From positions 1,912,001 to 1,976,000 of the forward strand of contig JAFBJZ010000411.1 in NCBI GenBank assembly GCA_016785225.1: a DNA stretch of 64,000 nucleotides, written 5' to 3'. The notes under the pieces were generated by a model. It was not told where the DNA came from. It searched no databases and saw nothing but the letters and a program-made list of their open reading frames with translations. Origin of the DNA: Psettodes erumei. Its lineage: Eukaryota > Chordata > Actinopteri > Pleuronectiformes > Psettodidae. Each line of letters opens with the position of its first letter. Position 1 is the first letter of the stretch. Both the position numbers and the translations under genes were made by a program. Positions 1 through 10,940 of the stretch are shown here, one piece after another.

Positions 1-141
1 TTCATAGGACAGCAACAGGAGGACCTCATTTTTGCGACGAACAGTATTTGTGCTCTGCACCGACACGCAGAATGTCAACGGACGATCATCTCCAGTAATG
101 TGCTTCAGCAGATTGAGCCTTTTCATGTGTGTCAGCAACCT
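1..141 (-). CDS. Candidate coding exon of an unidentified gene (partial, runs off left edge)
   Basis: Read on the minus strand, this stretch is open to the window edge and gives a plausible protein segment with the pieces LTHMKRLNLLKHITGDDRP and FCVSVQ followed by VRRKNEVLLLLSYE. It is preceded at 142-143 by an AG acceptor behind a T-rich tract. The mixed charged and hydrophobic composition looks like real protein. The opposite strand is also open here, so strand is not certain. I do not recognise the family. If real, this gene lies head-to-head with the IRS gene to its right. Confidence 0.3.
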
Positions 142-3100
142 CTAAATGAAAACGTCTGGCTTTGTCTGACTTTTTGAGCCATTATCCTCTGACCCCATGC
201 CCACCCCCAGGGGATCCAAGTTGAAATTTGCAGGACATACGAGGGTAGCATGCATATTAACAAAAGGGAGGACAGAATCTTCTGAGTCATTTCTCTTTGG
301 GCCTGGAGATCTGGGCTGTTTATACTGTAAATTTATACATAATTTGTCTCTGTGTCCTACAGGGTTAGGAACATTTTAGTTGTTTTTTTTTCTGCTTGGG
401 TTTCCTCATCCCCTAGAACAGGAGATATCGACACAAAAAACAAGCAAACACGTTGTTCACTAACCCCCTGTTGGCTTGCTTATTGTCTACCGCAGCACTG
501 ATATTGAAGCAACAATAGGTGATATTCCATCAGCAACAGTTTCAGCCTGCTGACGACTTCTCTTCTGGAGCTCAGTGCTTACCACTTTCAACATACTAGT
601 GCACTGACTTGTCACAGTAGCTCAGTGTATAAGAAAACACAATAAAGGACACCTGATGACTTGATTGTCATGTTGCAGCAAGTGTTTTAGCACCAGTGCT
701 GGCTCTTCAAGCGGGATTAAACCTCTGAGGACTAAGGAACAGTATTCTAAATCAGAAGGACACATTGAGTTATTCTATTGCATAGGTAGAACCTACTTTT
801 TTCTAGATTTTTAATCAATTTGCCAAATAGATAGATATGATCAAAAGTGAATGGACAGTATTGTTCATTTTGAAAGTGATTTCAATACGTTTCTGTAAAT
901 AAATTATGGTTTTAGTGAAGATTGTGTCTTTTTATTATTTTTCTTTTTGCTGATCCCTTATGGTGCACAGACTGTAGCTACACTAAATTATGATTCAAAA
1001 CAAGTGGACCAATAAATCATAACTTCAATAATGCATCATACTGTAGAGGACAGGTAAGCCATTTATATCTTGATATTTCTAAGTTAGTGGCTTTTAGATG
1101 TCACATCTGATTAATCGTTTTCAATTATAACAAGCTTTAAGTTTTGAAATTGCACTGTTGTTAATGGGCAGGGCGTAAGAAAGGGTTTTGGCAGCAAGGG
1201 GTGACAGCCACATTAAAACTCCACTCAATTATGAACAGTGACTCTGTGGCAGTCTTACCTCACCATTTCACCATAAATCCCCAAAGCAAGTTAAAAGAAT
1301 TCCAACAAGACTCTGTTTAATTCTGTAGTGCTACAATCCAGTTCGACTTTACATTATACAGCTTGTGTACATTAACCTACATGTGATCATATATATGATG
1401 TATAAGCTTATGTCACAGTTTAATCCTGAATACTGGAAATGATGTTTTAGTATATCTACAAGTGGTATCAGTGCCCGCGAGACAATGTTGGCTCAAGAGA
1501 TTTTTTTTTATTTCTGCCACTAACAGGGGGTTGAAATGAGGACAACACATCAGTTTGACAGGTTGCTATGCCAAACCTTTTCTGTCACTTTGATGGTGCA
1601 CTCATGCCCCTGGGATTTAACCACAGACTGTATCATCTACCGTACAAGAGACTTTCCTTCTTAAGTTCCTCAACTAAATTGATTGGAAATCCCATTAAAT
1701 GACACCACAACAATCAATTCAGTATGTCATAGGACCACTCATCATCAGGATCACTGTTGAGTATATTTTACTTATGTGTATGATTGGATCAGTGCTACGC
1801 TGCATGTTATCATCAGCTCTGGAATTTCTTGCAGCAGGTGGCTAAGTGGTTCCTGAAATATATTTCCTATAGGGAGTTATTTTATCATCATGCTACTCAC
1901 GGTATAGGCGAGTGGGCTGTACGGGTTTTTTTTGTTTTGATTTGGGTTTTTTGCCGTAAAATATGCGGATGCAAATTTGCATCTGATGGCTGCACAACAC
2001 TCAGCAGCACTACCCAGAAATATATCAAGCATATGGCTGCATAAGCCCTGACCTCTCAAACCGCATGCTCTGCAGTTGTTTTTCTCCTGTCTGTGTACGG
2101 TCGGTGATGTAAGTGACACGACATAAACTGTCTGATCGTCCTCGCGATCGTAAACGAAGTCTCCCTCGCCTGAACACCGTGTTCCTCTCTGCACTCCCCA
2201 TCAGTCCTGAAGCCCCGCTGGCATTTGACTGGCACCGGCTTGGAGGTGCCAGTCCAGCAGAAGCGGAGTGAAGTCAGCCGGGGGAAGCCAGAGGGAGACC
2301 GGAAACTCAGCAGTTTAGCCTTCACAATTAAAGCATGCGATGTTCGACAAAACTCTTTAGAATGCTTATCGTGACCTTATGGAGATGTGTTTGATAAGTA
2401 GACACCTTTAAGGATATTAGAATAAGTTTTAGCCTGACGAAGATGGGTTCATCTCAAAGGATGATCCTTTTGCACTGTTCTTACGGGAATGTGACATCCA
2501 AGAGATGGTAAGACCTACCAACTAAATGCTGCAGTGAATGTGTGTGACTTGTATTAGAGCATAGTTGTACATACAAATTCGACCATAGCATGCTTATTAT
2601 ACCTCTCTGTTCTCTTTTCTCATGGTCTGGGCAGAGAAAGAAACTCGTTTAGATGGCTACTGGGTCAACCTAATGCTCCTCCAAAGTTGGTGAGATAAAT
2701 GAAGTGGCTTTGATATGAAATTGTAGGAGACTGGGCGAACCAAGGACTTGCACAAAGCTAATGCAGTTGGTGCTTAGGGAAAAATATGCCTATAGTTGCA
2801 TTACAGGCTACGTTCAACTCCAGACTATGATAAGCGACGTAAAAAAAAATGTAGGAATGGACAGCAGGTGAATTGCAGGCCTAGATCCAGCTATACACAT
2901 TTTATCTTGAAAATCACTACCGGAAGTGCTGCTTCTATCCCGTGGAACTTGACGCTAGTGGGTAAAGATTGACTGTGGCCAATTTCAGACAGGTGGAGGA
3001 GACGTCTTTAAGCAGCTGAGCTGCACCGTGGCTGGACCTGATCGGGCAGGACTGGGCTGGGCTGCAGGACGAGCAGCGGTGGACGCCGTGCGCGCTCGGT

Positions 3101-3324
3101 GCGCGTATCTTCCTGCAGCTGCAGGATTCACAGTATGATACCAGATCCAAAACATGGTCTGGCCGATTTTCCCGTCCTGAGCCTTCGCACACTTGCAGGA
3201 CACTTAAACGTGGACACGGGGAAGACGAGGGATGTAGTTGCTGTGGATTAATGAGGAGCGCACATGGACTTCAATTTCGTCTCTGAGATTACTGGCTTCT
3301 AATATTTATTACCCTGCCTTGGCC
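142..3324. other. Intergenic and presumed IRS promoter / 5' UTR
   Basis: No coding region is supported here. The first 2.9 kb is AT-rich with scattered short ORFs that look random. Base composition rises sharply at about 3000-3240, with CpG-containing, GC-rich sequence running up to the IRS start codon. That is the expected place for the IRS promoter and 5' UTR. No TATA box was convincing. Confidence 0.4.
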
Positions 3325-6300
3325 ATGGAGAACCAAGCAGCCGAGTCGCAGAACTATGAAGATGTACAGAAAAGCGGTTATCTCCGCAAGCATAAATCAA
3401 TGCACCGGCGATTCTTCGTGCTGAGGGCGGCCTCGGAGCATGGTCCTGCTCGACTTGAGTATTATGAAAACGAGAAGAAATTCCGCAGTAAATCACCTGT
3501 GCCCAAAAAAGTCCTGAACCTGGAGACTTGCTTCAACATCAACAAGCGAGCAGATTCCAAGAACAAGCACATGATAGTCCTTTATACCCGCAGCGAGAGC
3601 TTTGCCATCGCTGCAGACAGCGAGGAGGTCCAGAATGAGTGGTACCAAGCAATGCTGGATCTCCAGTGCAACTGTAAGATATGAGAAGTGCAATGTGATT
3701 TCTACTGTCTGTTTCTGCATCAGGCCTATCCTGCCGTAGGCTGTTTGTTCTTCATACACTATTTGGCGCGGCCATCCCTGATTATTCACTACATCTCAAT
3801 AACTCGAATTGTGTGAATATTTTTTGCAGTGAGTGTGTTTTGGCCATTTAATGTGAATTAATAAGTCTTGGTAATGCAATTCGGACGGCGTGTTTTCAAG
3901 CGAGAGGCAGGTGCACCCGATGAACTGGGTAGACCAACACTATGGGCGGCATGTGCCGTGTTTGTGCAGCACAATCTCAAATAAGCGTTGGTTTAACACG
4001 GTTACACGCTGCGGGTCATTTTTCTGTCTGCAAAATGCCATTTGATGCATTTAACCGCGTCCACGTGCAATAACGTTGAGACGTTCGCCTTTTCTGACCA
4101 AAATGCAGCCCCATTTCACACGACGGTGTATTTTTGCATGGCGCAGTGGGCATATAGCAACCATCCAAGGGATGCATCATATAGTAGTAGCCTATCGCGG
4201 TGCACTCCGCTGGAGCCTGTGTTTTTGTTTTTCTGCACAGCTCCGACTGCCGTTCGCCTAACCTACATTTCTGTTGCACGGTTCTGCTGGTAGGGAGGAG
4301 ACGGTATCGTCAGTGCGCTCTCACCGGGAGAAAAAATGTGTTTCTGTTGGGTATCCTCGTGTTTACGTTGTTATCCTTATGCTGTGGCTGAGCACTGCCA
4401 CCCACCCTCCCTTTCACTTAGCTGAGATTGATGGGCTTGCCCAGCTCTCATGTTGTCATGTTGTGGACCTCTAAATACATAGATACACATTAGAGTACAG
4501 ACCCCCATTTTGTTGAGATTATGTCTCAGGGACGGCCACAAATAAACACTGTTCTGAATTTAATTTTAGTGCAGGCAATATCCGTTTATAATGTGCATAG
4601 GGAGGCACAAATGGATATTGAAACACATTAACATATACAGTACTTTATGGTGATTCCCGTGGAGATCATCTGTAATAAATTCTTTTTTCCCCTGGAGGAT
4701 GGGAGCAAGTTGTCAGTTGTTCAGTGAAGATAACAGTGAATGAGTGGCAAGGAGAAAAAAAATCAGAATTTTATCATGTGACTTACATTGAATTGAATGG
4801 AATGAATTGTTTGACAATTAAGCATGGCGATATTCAGTAGATGTATTCAATACCTCCTAAGAATTAATTATAAAGCTGTATCTTAAAATTGATAGTGATG
4901 AATTAGCTGCACCACATCTGCTTGCCAGACCCAGCGGATAACATTGCATGTAGCGATTTAATAATGATAGGGAAACAAATTAGTGTCCCCTACACAGGTT
5001 TCTCACTTTTGGCTTTGATCAGTATTTTAACAGGTTATGTGTTTCATTCACATTTCCTAATGTATGTTTGATGTCATCCAGTGCTTTATTGTTTTTATTT
5101 ATTTATTCTTTATTGTTTTCCTAGGTAAAACTCCTGAAGACTATGGCAGTAGTGGAGAGTGTAGCTCTCCGTCTCCTGTTCCAACTTTCAAGGAAGTGTG
5201 GCAGGTTAAGGTTTGGCCTAAAGGGCTTGGACATGCCAGGAACTTAGTGGGCATCTACCGGCTGTGCCTAACTGACAAAACAGTCAACTTTGTCAAACTC
5301 AACTCTGACGTGGCCGCTGTGGTGTTGCAGCTGATGAATGTTCGCAGGTGTGGCCATTCAGAGAATTTTTTCTTCATCGAGGTGGGTCGCTCGGCGATTA
5401 CTGGCCCCGGAGAGTTCTGGATGCAGGTGGATGACTCTGTGGTGGCTCAGAACATGCACGAGACCCTGCTGGAGGCCATGAAGGCCCTGAGTGAGGAGTT
5501 CCGTCAGCGCAGTAAATCTCAGTCTGTTGGAACGTCATGTGGGGGTGGTACTGCTTCAAATCCTATCAGTGTCCCGAGCCGTCGTCATCATCCAAATCTG
5601 CCACCGAGCCAGGTGGGCTTCTCCAGACGAGCCCGCACAGAGACTCCTGGAACAGGAGGCAGCAGCACGAGCACCTCACCTACGTCACGCCACGGATTTC
5701 CAAGGGCACGAACAGCCAGCATTGGGGCCAGGTCGGAGGAGGGCGGAGCATGTGCCAAAGGGACATGGGCCAGCTCCAGTCCAAGTCTTAATGGATCCTG
5801 CTCAACTACACCCACACTGAGGCCCAAACCCACGAGGGCCCCAACCCCTGCTAAGATTACCCTGAGCCTTGCACGTTACACGCCTAACCCCGCTCCCTCG
5901 CCTGCACCAAGTCTGTCCTCCAGCTCTGGTCATGGCTCAGAGTGTGGCCTAGTGGGTGCAGCAGTGGGAGGCATGACAGTTTGCTCCTACCCTCGTGTTT
6001 CTCAGAGAGTTTCTGTTTCGGGTTCACCGAGCGACTATGGCTCCTCAGACGAGTATGGTTCCAGTCCTGGGGAACACTCTCTTCTTGTACCCAGTCTGTG
6101 TGGACATCATGCACATGGAGAGGGCTCCTCCAGCTATATAGTCATGGGACAAAGAGAGGGTCTCCTTGGTTCCCACCATCGCTCCAAAGGCCGACGGATT
6201 CTGCGGCGCTCATCCAGTCGGGAATCTGAGGCAGAGCGCAGACTACTAAGTAAGAGGGCTTCCCTTCCTTTGGCAGCCCATGAACGACTTACTCCACATA

Positions 6301-8311
6301 GAAAAGAAGAAGATGATGAAGATGATGAAGAATATGCCATCATGTCACAGAGTGCTAACAGACAGAGAACCGATTTGCACCATGCCTCAGGGGGATTGGC
6401 AGTTGGGGCAGAGCAGCTTGATGCAGGAGTGAACAGAAAGAGGGCTGAAAAAAGCAGGGGTGAAGTGGATTCAGGAGCAGCTATGGATAGTGGCTATATG
6501 TCAATGCTGCCTGGAGTGACATCTCCTCCTGTTTCACTCTCTCTGTCAATAGGCATGTCTGATGCCAGTGCTAAGCCTGGGGCAGATGATGAGTATATGG
6601 CCATGACCCCCAACAACAGTGTGTCACCCCCTCAGCACATCCGCCAGCCTAGCTCAGAGGGCTATATGGTCATGTCTCCCAATAGCAGCAGCTCCACAGA
6701 CCTCCATGGAATGGGCATGTGGGATAGCCGGGCCAGCATGGAAAGCCGGGCTGCTAGTGACTACATGAACATCTCACCTGTCAGCAGCCGCTCTGCCTGC
6801 AGCACACCACCTTCCCACCCCGAGCAGCACCAGCTGCAACCAAAAATGTTCAATTCTTATTTCTCCCTGCCACGAGCTTATCAGCATACTCTTTATACTC
6901 GCTTTGAAGAGGACTTAAACAAAGGGGAAGGAAAAAAGGACAGCAGTGGGCATAATAGTGCTGGGAGGGGAGGGGGAGTGGGATACAGCAAGAGAAACAA
7001 AATTGCAGTGGGCTCTGCAGGAGGCTGTCAACTCTCCATGTCTTCCTCTTCTTTCTCCTCCAGCTCAGCCAGCAGTGAAAGCCTGGAAGACAAGTCCATA
7101 TCAGCAGGCAGAGGGTTAAGTGTATTAAGAACTGGAGCAGAGTACAAGAGTGCGGGAACATGCACAAAAGATGGACGTCACCATCAGAAACGTGGATCAA
7201 GTAGCAGGAGCCCAAAGCAACAAAGGAAGGGTCGTCCTCTCAGCGTGTCTGCTGACATTACTAAAGCAAACACCCTGCCCAGGGTGAAGGAGAATCTGCC
7301 ACCATCGATGTCTCAAAACGTCGGTGAGTATGTCAGTATTGTGTTCAAGGAAGACAATAAGTATGAGGGAGGACGATGTGCGAGGTCTCAGCATGGACAG
7401 CCTGTGATCCACGGGACACTGCGAGCCTTGAATCAACCCCTCCTCTGCCACGATAATCCTGCTAACCTACCCCGCAGCTTCTCTGCACCGTTGTCCAACT
7501 CTGCGGAATACGTCAGCATGGATTTAGGGAAGTCCCCAGCACCCCTGACTCCTGTTAGGACCACATTCAGCACCCCACAGGGCCCACCAGCTGTCGCCCC
7601 AAAGGCCCAACATGAACACAGCACATCTTCTCCTCTGGCAGCAGAAGGTAGGGCCGGGCACAGAGCAAAAGTAAAGATGGCAGCAATGCCATCAGATGCC
7701 CCTACTAAATTTACGGACACCAAAGGTTCAGATCCCAGCATTTCACCAAGGTCTGCCATCCACTCTGGTCAACCCTCATCCATGGAGCAGGAGACAGGTA
7801 TGGGTTTTTCCCCTGTCAAGTCCTTCCAGTCTCCTGAGCGAAGCAACAGACTGGTGCGAGGTGATGCGCAGGGGCGGCGGAGCCACCGCTCGAGACATTT
7901 AACTCACCTCCCTCTCTACCACGCCACCCACCGTCTTCTACCTCCCTCTTCCCAGAGGGCAGCCAGGCAGCAAGCCATCGGCATGGTTTGGACTGCTCAC
8001 TGTGGGAGAACGGGCAGGCAGCTAGTTTGTCTGCCACACCTCCACCACAAGCCTCCACCTCATCTGCTGAACAAGGCCTTAACTACATTGACCTTGACTT
8101 GGCCATTAAAGAGAGCCCTCAAGCTGGAGTGGACCGAACCTCTGCCGCCTACAACATTGGAGGAAGCGCTATGGGTAGCAGTGCTGGCTCCAGCCTCAAC
8201 ACTTATGCCAGTATTGATTTCTATAAGTCAGAAGAACTGAGAGCACAGCAGAACAGTAGAAAGGATGGTCAAGGTAAGAGCCACTGGGAGTGCAAACCCC
8301 TCTCATCTTAA
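3325..8311 (+). CDS. Insulin receptor substrate, IRS1-type docking protein (apparent frameshift near 3' end)
   Basis: Cytosolic adaptor phosphorylated by insulin and IGF1 receptors; it recruits PI3-kinase, SHP2 and Grb2. Exon 1 is 3325-3673 (start in a good context, ggccATGg). Exon 2 begins at 5125, phase 1, after a 1451-bp intron. The PH domain (about residues 13-115) has GYLRKHKSMHRRFFVLRAA and NINKRADSKNKH; the PTB domain (about 137-240) has EVWQVKVWPKGLG, LQLMNVRRCGHSENFFFIEV and MQVDDSVVAQNMHETLLEA. The tail carries YIVM (Y454), YMSM (Y574), YMAM (Y607), YMVM (Y630), YMNI (Y663), YVSI (Y852) and YVSM (Y912). The IRS C terminus (LNYIDLDL, then TYASIDF) is in another frame; one missing base near 7892 explains this. 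A strong donor at 8274 may lead to an exon at 10726; otherwise translation ends at 8311. Length is about 1170 residues, like IRS1 (about 1240). The sequence is closest to IRS1 by eye, but the paralog (1, 3 or 4) is not settled, so no symbol is given. Confidence 0.9.
3674..5124 (+). other. IRS intron 1 (between PH and PTB coding exons)
   Basis: The intron starts with GTAAGA and ends with TTTTCCTAG, and it keeps phase 1 (T|GT = Cys117). The short ORFs inside it, for example around 4000-4470, show no protein-like signal and are not annotated. Confidence 0.85.
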
Positions 8312-10725
8312 AATATCTATTTAACCACAACAAAATTAACAAAAAACAACAACCAAGTGTCTTCTGGGTCTCCTCATTCAGTGGAACAAGATTGATGAAC
8401 TCAGATTGTTTGACTTTCTACAACCTATTGAAAAGATTTGGGGCTTTACTGACTGACTGATGGTTGGATAAACTAGTGGTTTCAATGCTGATTAATTTTA
8501 AAGGGCTTCCCCCCAAGTTTTATGTTATTTTATTGACAAAACAATTAATTAGTTAAATAAGAAAGTTATTGTCAGATTAACTGATGGAAATAATTCTTAC
8601 TTGCAGCTCTACCTGTCATTTACTTTTAAAAGTGAAAGAAAATAATTCAAAATAGGTGAAAGAAAAAAAATGTCATTCCTGGTAATATTTGTCTAGCTGG
8701 ATGTAAGCTTTTCATGTGATGTGCATAATCTGGAGACAAAACTCATGTCTGGGTCTTAGTCACTCCTTCCCCTTTCATCCTTTTACTGATGTGTACCTTT
8801 GCTTCAAGCTTGTGGGCAGCGGCAAGTTTCCAGGCGGTGGGCTGTCTGTAGAGTCTCTTATTATCACAAGTGGGTGTTCAGAGAGCAAAGCCAATTGATT
8901 TGTCTGCTGGTAATGAGCCATTTCACATAAATTGAGGTAGAAGGGCCCGAGCACAGGCCAGGTGTTTATGTTTACGTGTGGGCGTGCAGGATTTCACATG
9001 GCAGCTCTGAGGTTTCCCCTCACATTGCACAGATGACAATTATCCCGCGGTTAATGTTGGTGGTGGCTGAAGTACATTTTGATGGATGTACACTGAAGTA
9101 CATAAGCCATTCATTGTCGGGAAATAAAAGCTACACAAAGCATTGTGTTAAAATGTAAATATACAGATAAATATGAATATTAATCAGGAGACTAAATGGA
9201 ACAAAACTTGTGCGGTTTATTTATTCGGATCAGCTACAACATTTGCATGGCCGATTTATCTAATGCTATTCACTCCTCAGTGTACATGTATAATCATAAT
9301 AATTGCCTAATTATTTCAATTGAGGATAGTTAATTTATACATTTCACATATATAGAAAGGAAAAGAAGCCTTGTTTAATATTCTTTGTAATTTTTCACAC
9401 TGTGATTGATAATTGAATGCGCCTCTCCTCCTATAGGCTACGGTGTTTATCCTACTTTCATTGACTGCAGCCATATTCTAATAACATTGCTCAGTATGTT
9501 GAAGGTGGTATATACATTAGGGAGACTGTACTGCAGTTTATAAATCCTCAAATTAACAAGCTTGGTTCTCAGATGTCCAATCACATAAAGCTGTGAATAT
9601 CACATTACTCCACCCGTTTAAATTACATTTAATTAGACTTCTAAATTCAATGTTTATTAAATTATCAGAATTAGATTAAGATTTTTATGTGTGCCCAACA
9701 TTTTAATTGCAGTATTGTCACAAGTGCATTATGAGCGTGCACTTCATGTTCATGTTAACATAGCTGACAACTCGTTGGCTCCACTGATGCATTTTTAATA
9801 AAAAATCATTATCTTTATTTGATCCATTTATACAAATATGAGTAGAGCAGGTGGACTTAACCCAGTTCAGTACACCTAGCTAAAACTAATGCAAGGTCTG
9901 CAGTGATCCTGCAATAAATCCACCGAACATGAAGGTTATAATGTTCAGTTCTTATTGAGCATGTTTTAGCTACATTCAACTGTTTGGTCATTTTGGAGGA
10001 TGGTGCTTGTTGTACAGGTCTGCATTAGAGAGTTGTTTCTGTTATTTAGTCTACCCTCAGCAGCACCAGTGTTGAGGTTGCAGACAACTCAAAGAGTGGA
10101 TGGAGCAAGTGGTTTGAGAGATACACAAACCACAGGTTGATTTATCAGCACTTGTGTCTGAACTTCCCATTTGTGGGTGTTTGGAGAGGTCATTCTTTTA
10201 TCATCATTTTATTTTATAAGATAATTCTGCTCCTCCTTTTTACCACATTAAACAAAAAGGGAAAAGGGCTCATTTTATTTTGCTGACATGGTCAGAAATG
10301 CAGTTGCACTGACCTGTTTTTGTTGTTTAGGGGTCTCATTAAAAAGATGAAAGTTCAAAATCCCTGGAAGTGATAAGGCAAGACACACAATATTGACATC
10401 TGCAACAGTGTGCAGTCTGAGACTGCAATGAGAAAATCCTTTAAGAAAGATAACATGCGTCACGTGACATTTACTGCAGCAGGAGCCAAAGATTAGACAA
10501 ACGCTATATGCTTTGAAGGATATATAATCTAGTTTAAACTCCTACCATCCTACTACCATCTGCATCATTTTGTAAAAGGATACTAAGTTACAGTCAAATA
10601 TTATCAACTCCAACAATAACAATACACTTTTAAAACTTTTAAAAACACAAATAGTAGTTTAAATAGTACAAAATGTGTGGAAAATTCATGGATTAAAGTC
10701 CTCTTTTCTTTTTTTATTCATACAG

Positions 10726-10733
10726 ATTGTTGA
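10726..10733 (+). CDS. Possible IRS terminal coding micro-exon (adds Asp-Cys-stop)
   Basis: Exon 2 of the IRS gene has a strong donor (CAAG|GTAAGA at 8274) in phase 1. The first convincing acceptor downstream is a long T-rich tract ending in CATACAG at 10725. Joining the two gives KDGQ-DC-stop in phase. The following 250 bases are less AT-rich than their surroundings, as for a 3' UTR exon. With the base at 7892 restored, the total is 3507 bases, an exact codon multiple. The alternative is read-through to the stop at 8311. Transcript data are needed to choose. Confidence 0.3.
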
Positions 10734-10920
10734 TCTTTGTCCTCGTCTTGGATCTGTGTGTGACACCGGTGTGACAGCTCCACACTCGGTCTGTGAGGGG
10801 ACAGTCGGTGGCCCGATCTGTTGCCATAACAGAGCTGGACACTGGAGTCTGAAGACCGAAACCATGGAAAACACGTCCCCATTCCGTCTGCTGTTTTCTG
10901 TCAACCAAATGTGTGCCAAA

Positions 10921-10940
10921 CACACACACACACACACACA
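10921..10940. repeat. (CA)n microsatellite
   Basis: Ten CA units followed by imperfect A- and CA-rich sequence. Short ORFs across it encode only Thr-His runs and are spurious. Confidence 0.9.

Noticed and set aside
1784..2325. Overlapping ORFs on both strands
   Set aside because: Composition is random, no splice context or domain is visible, and the two strands are equally open.
2935..3203. Minus-strand Cys/Ser-rich ORFs in the GC-rich stretch before the IRS gene
   Set aside because: They are antisense readings of the presumed IRS promoter/5' UTR; high GC removes stop codons by chance.
5491..8058. Several ORFs on both strands within IRS exon 2
   Set aside because: Shadows of the real coding frame; repetitive Ser/Pro-rich sequence keeps other frames open. 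Only the frame from 7892 to 8311 was kept, because it carries conserved IRS motifs.
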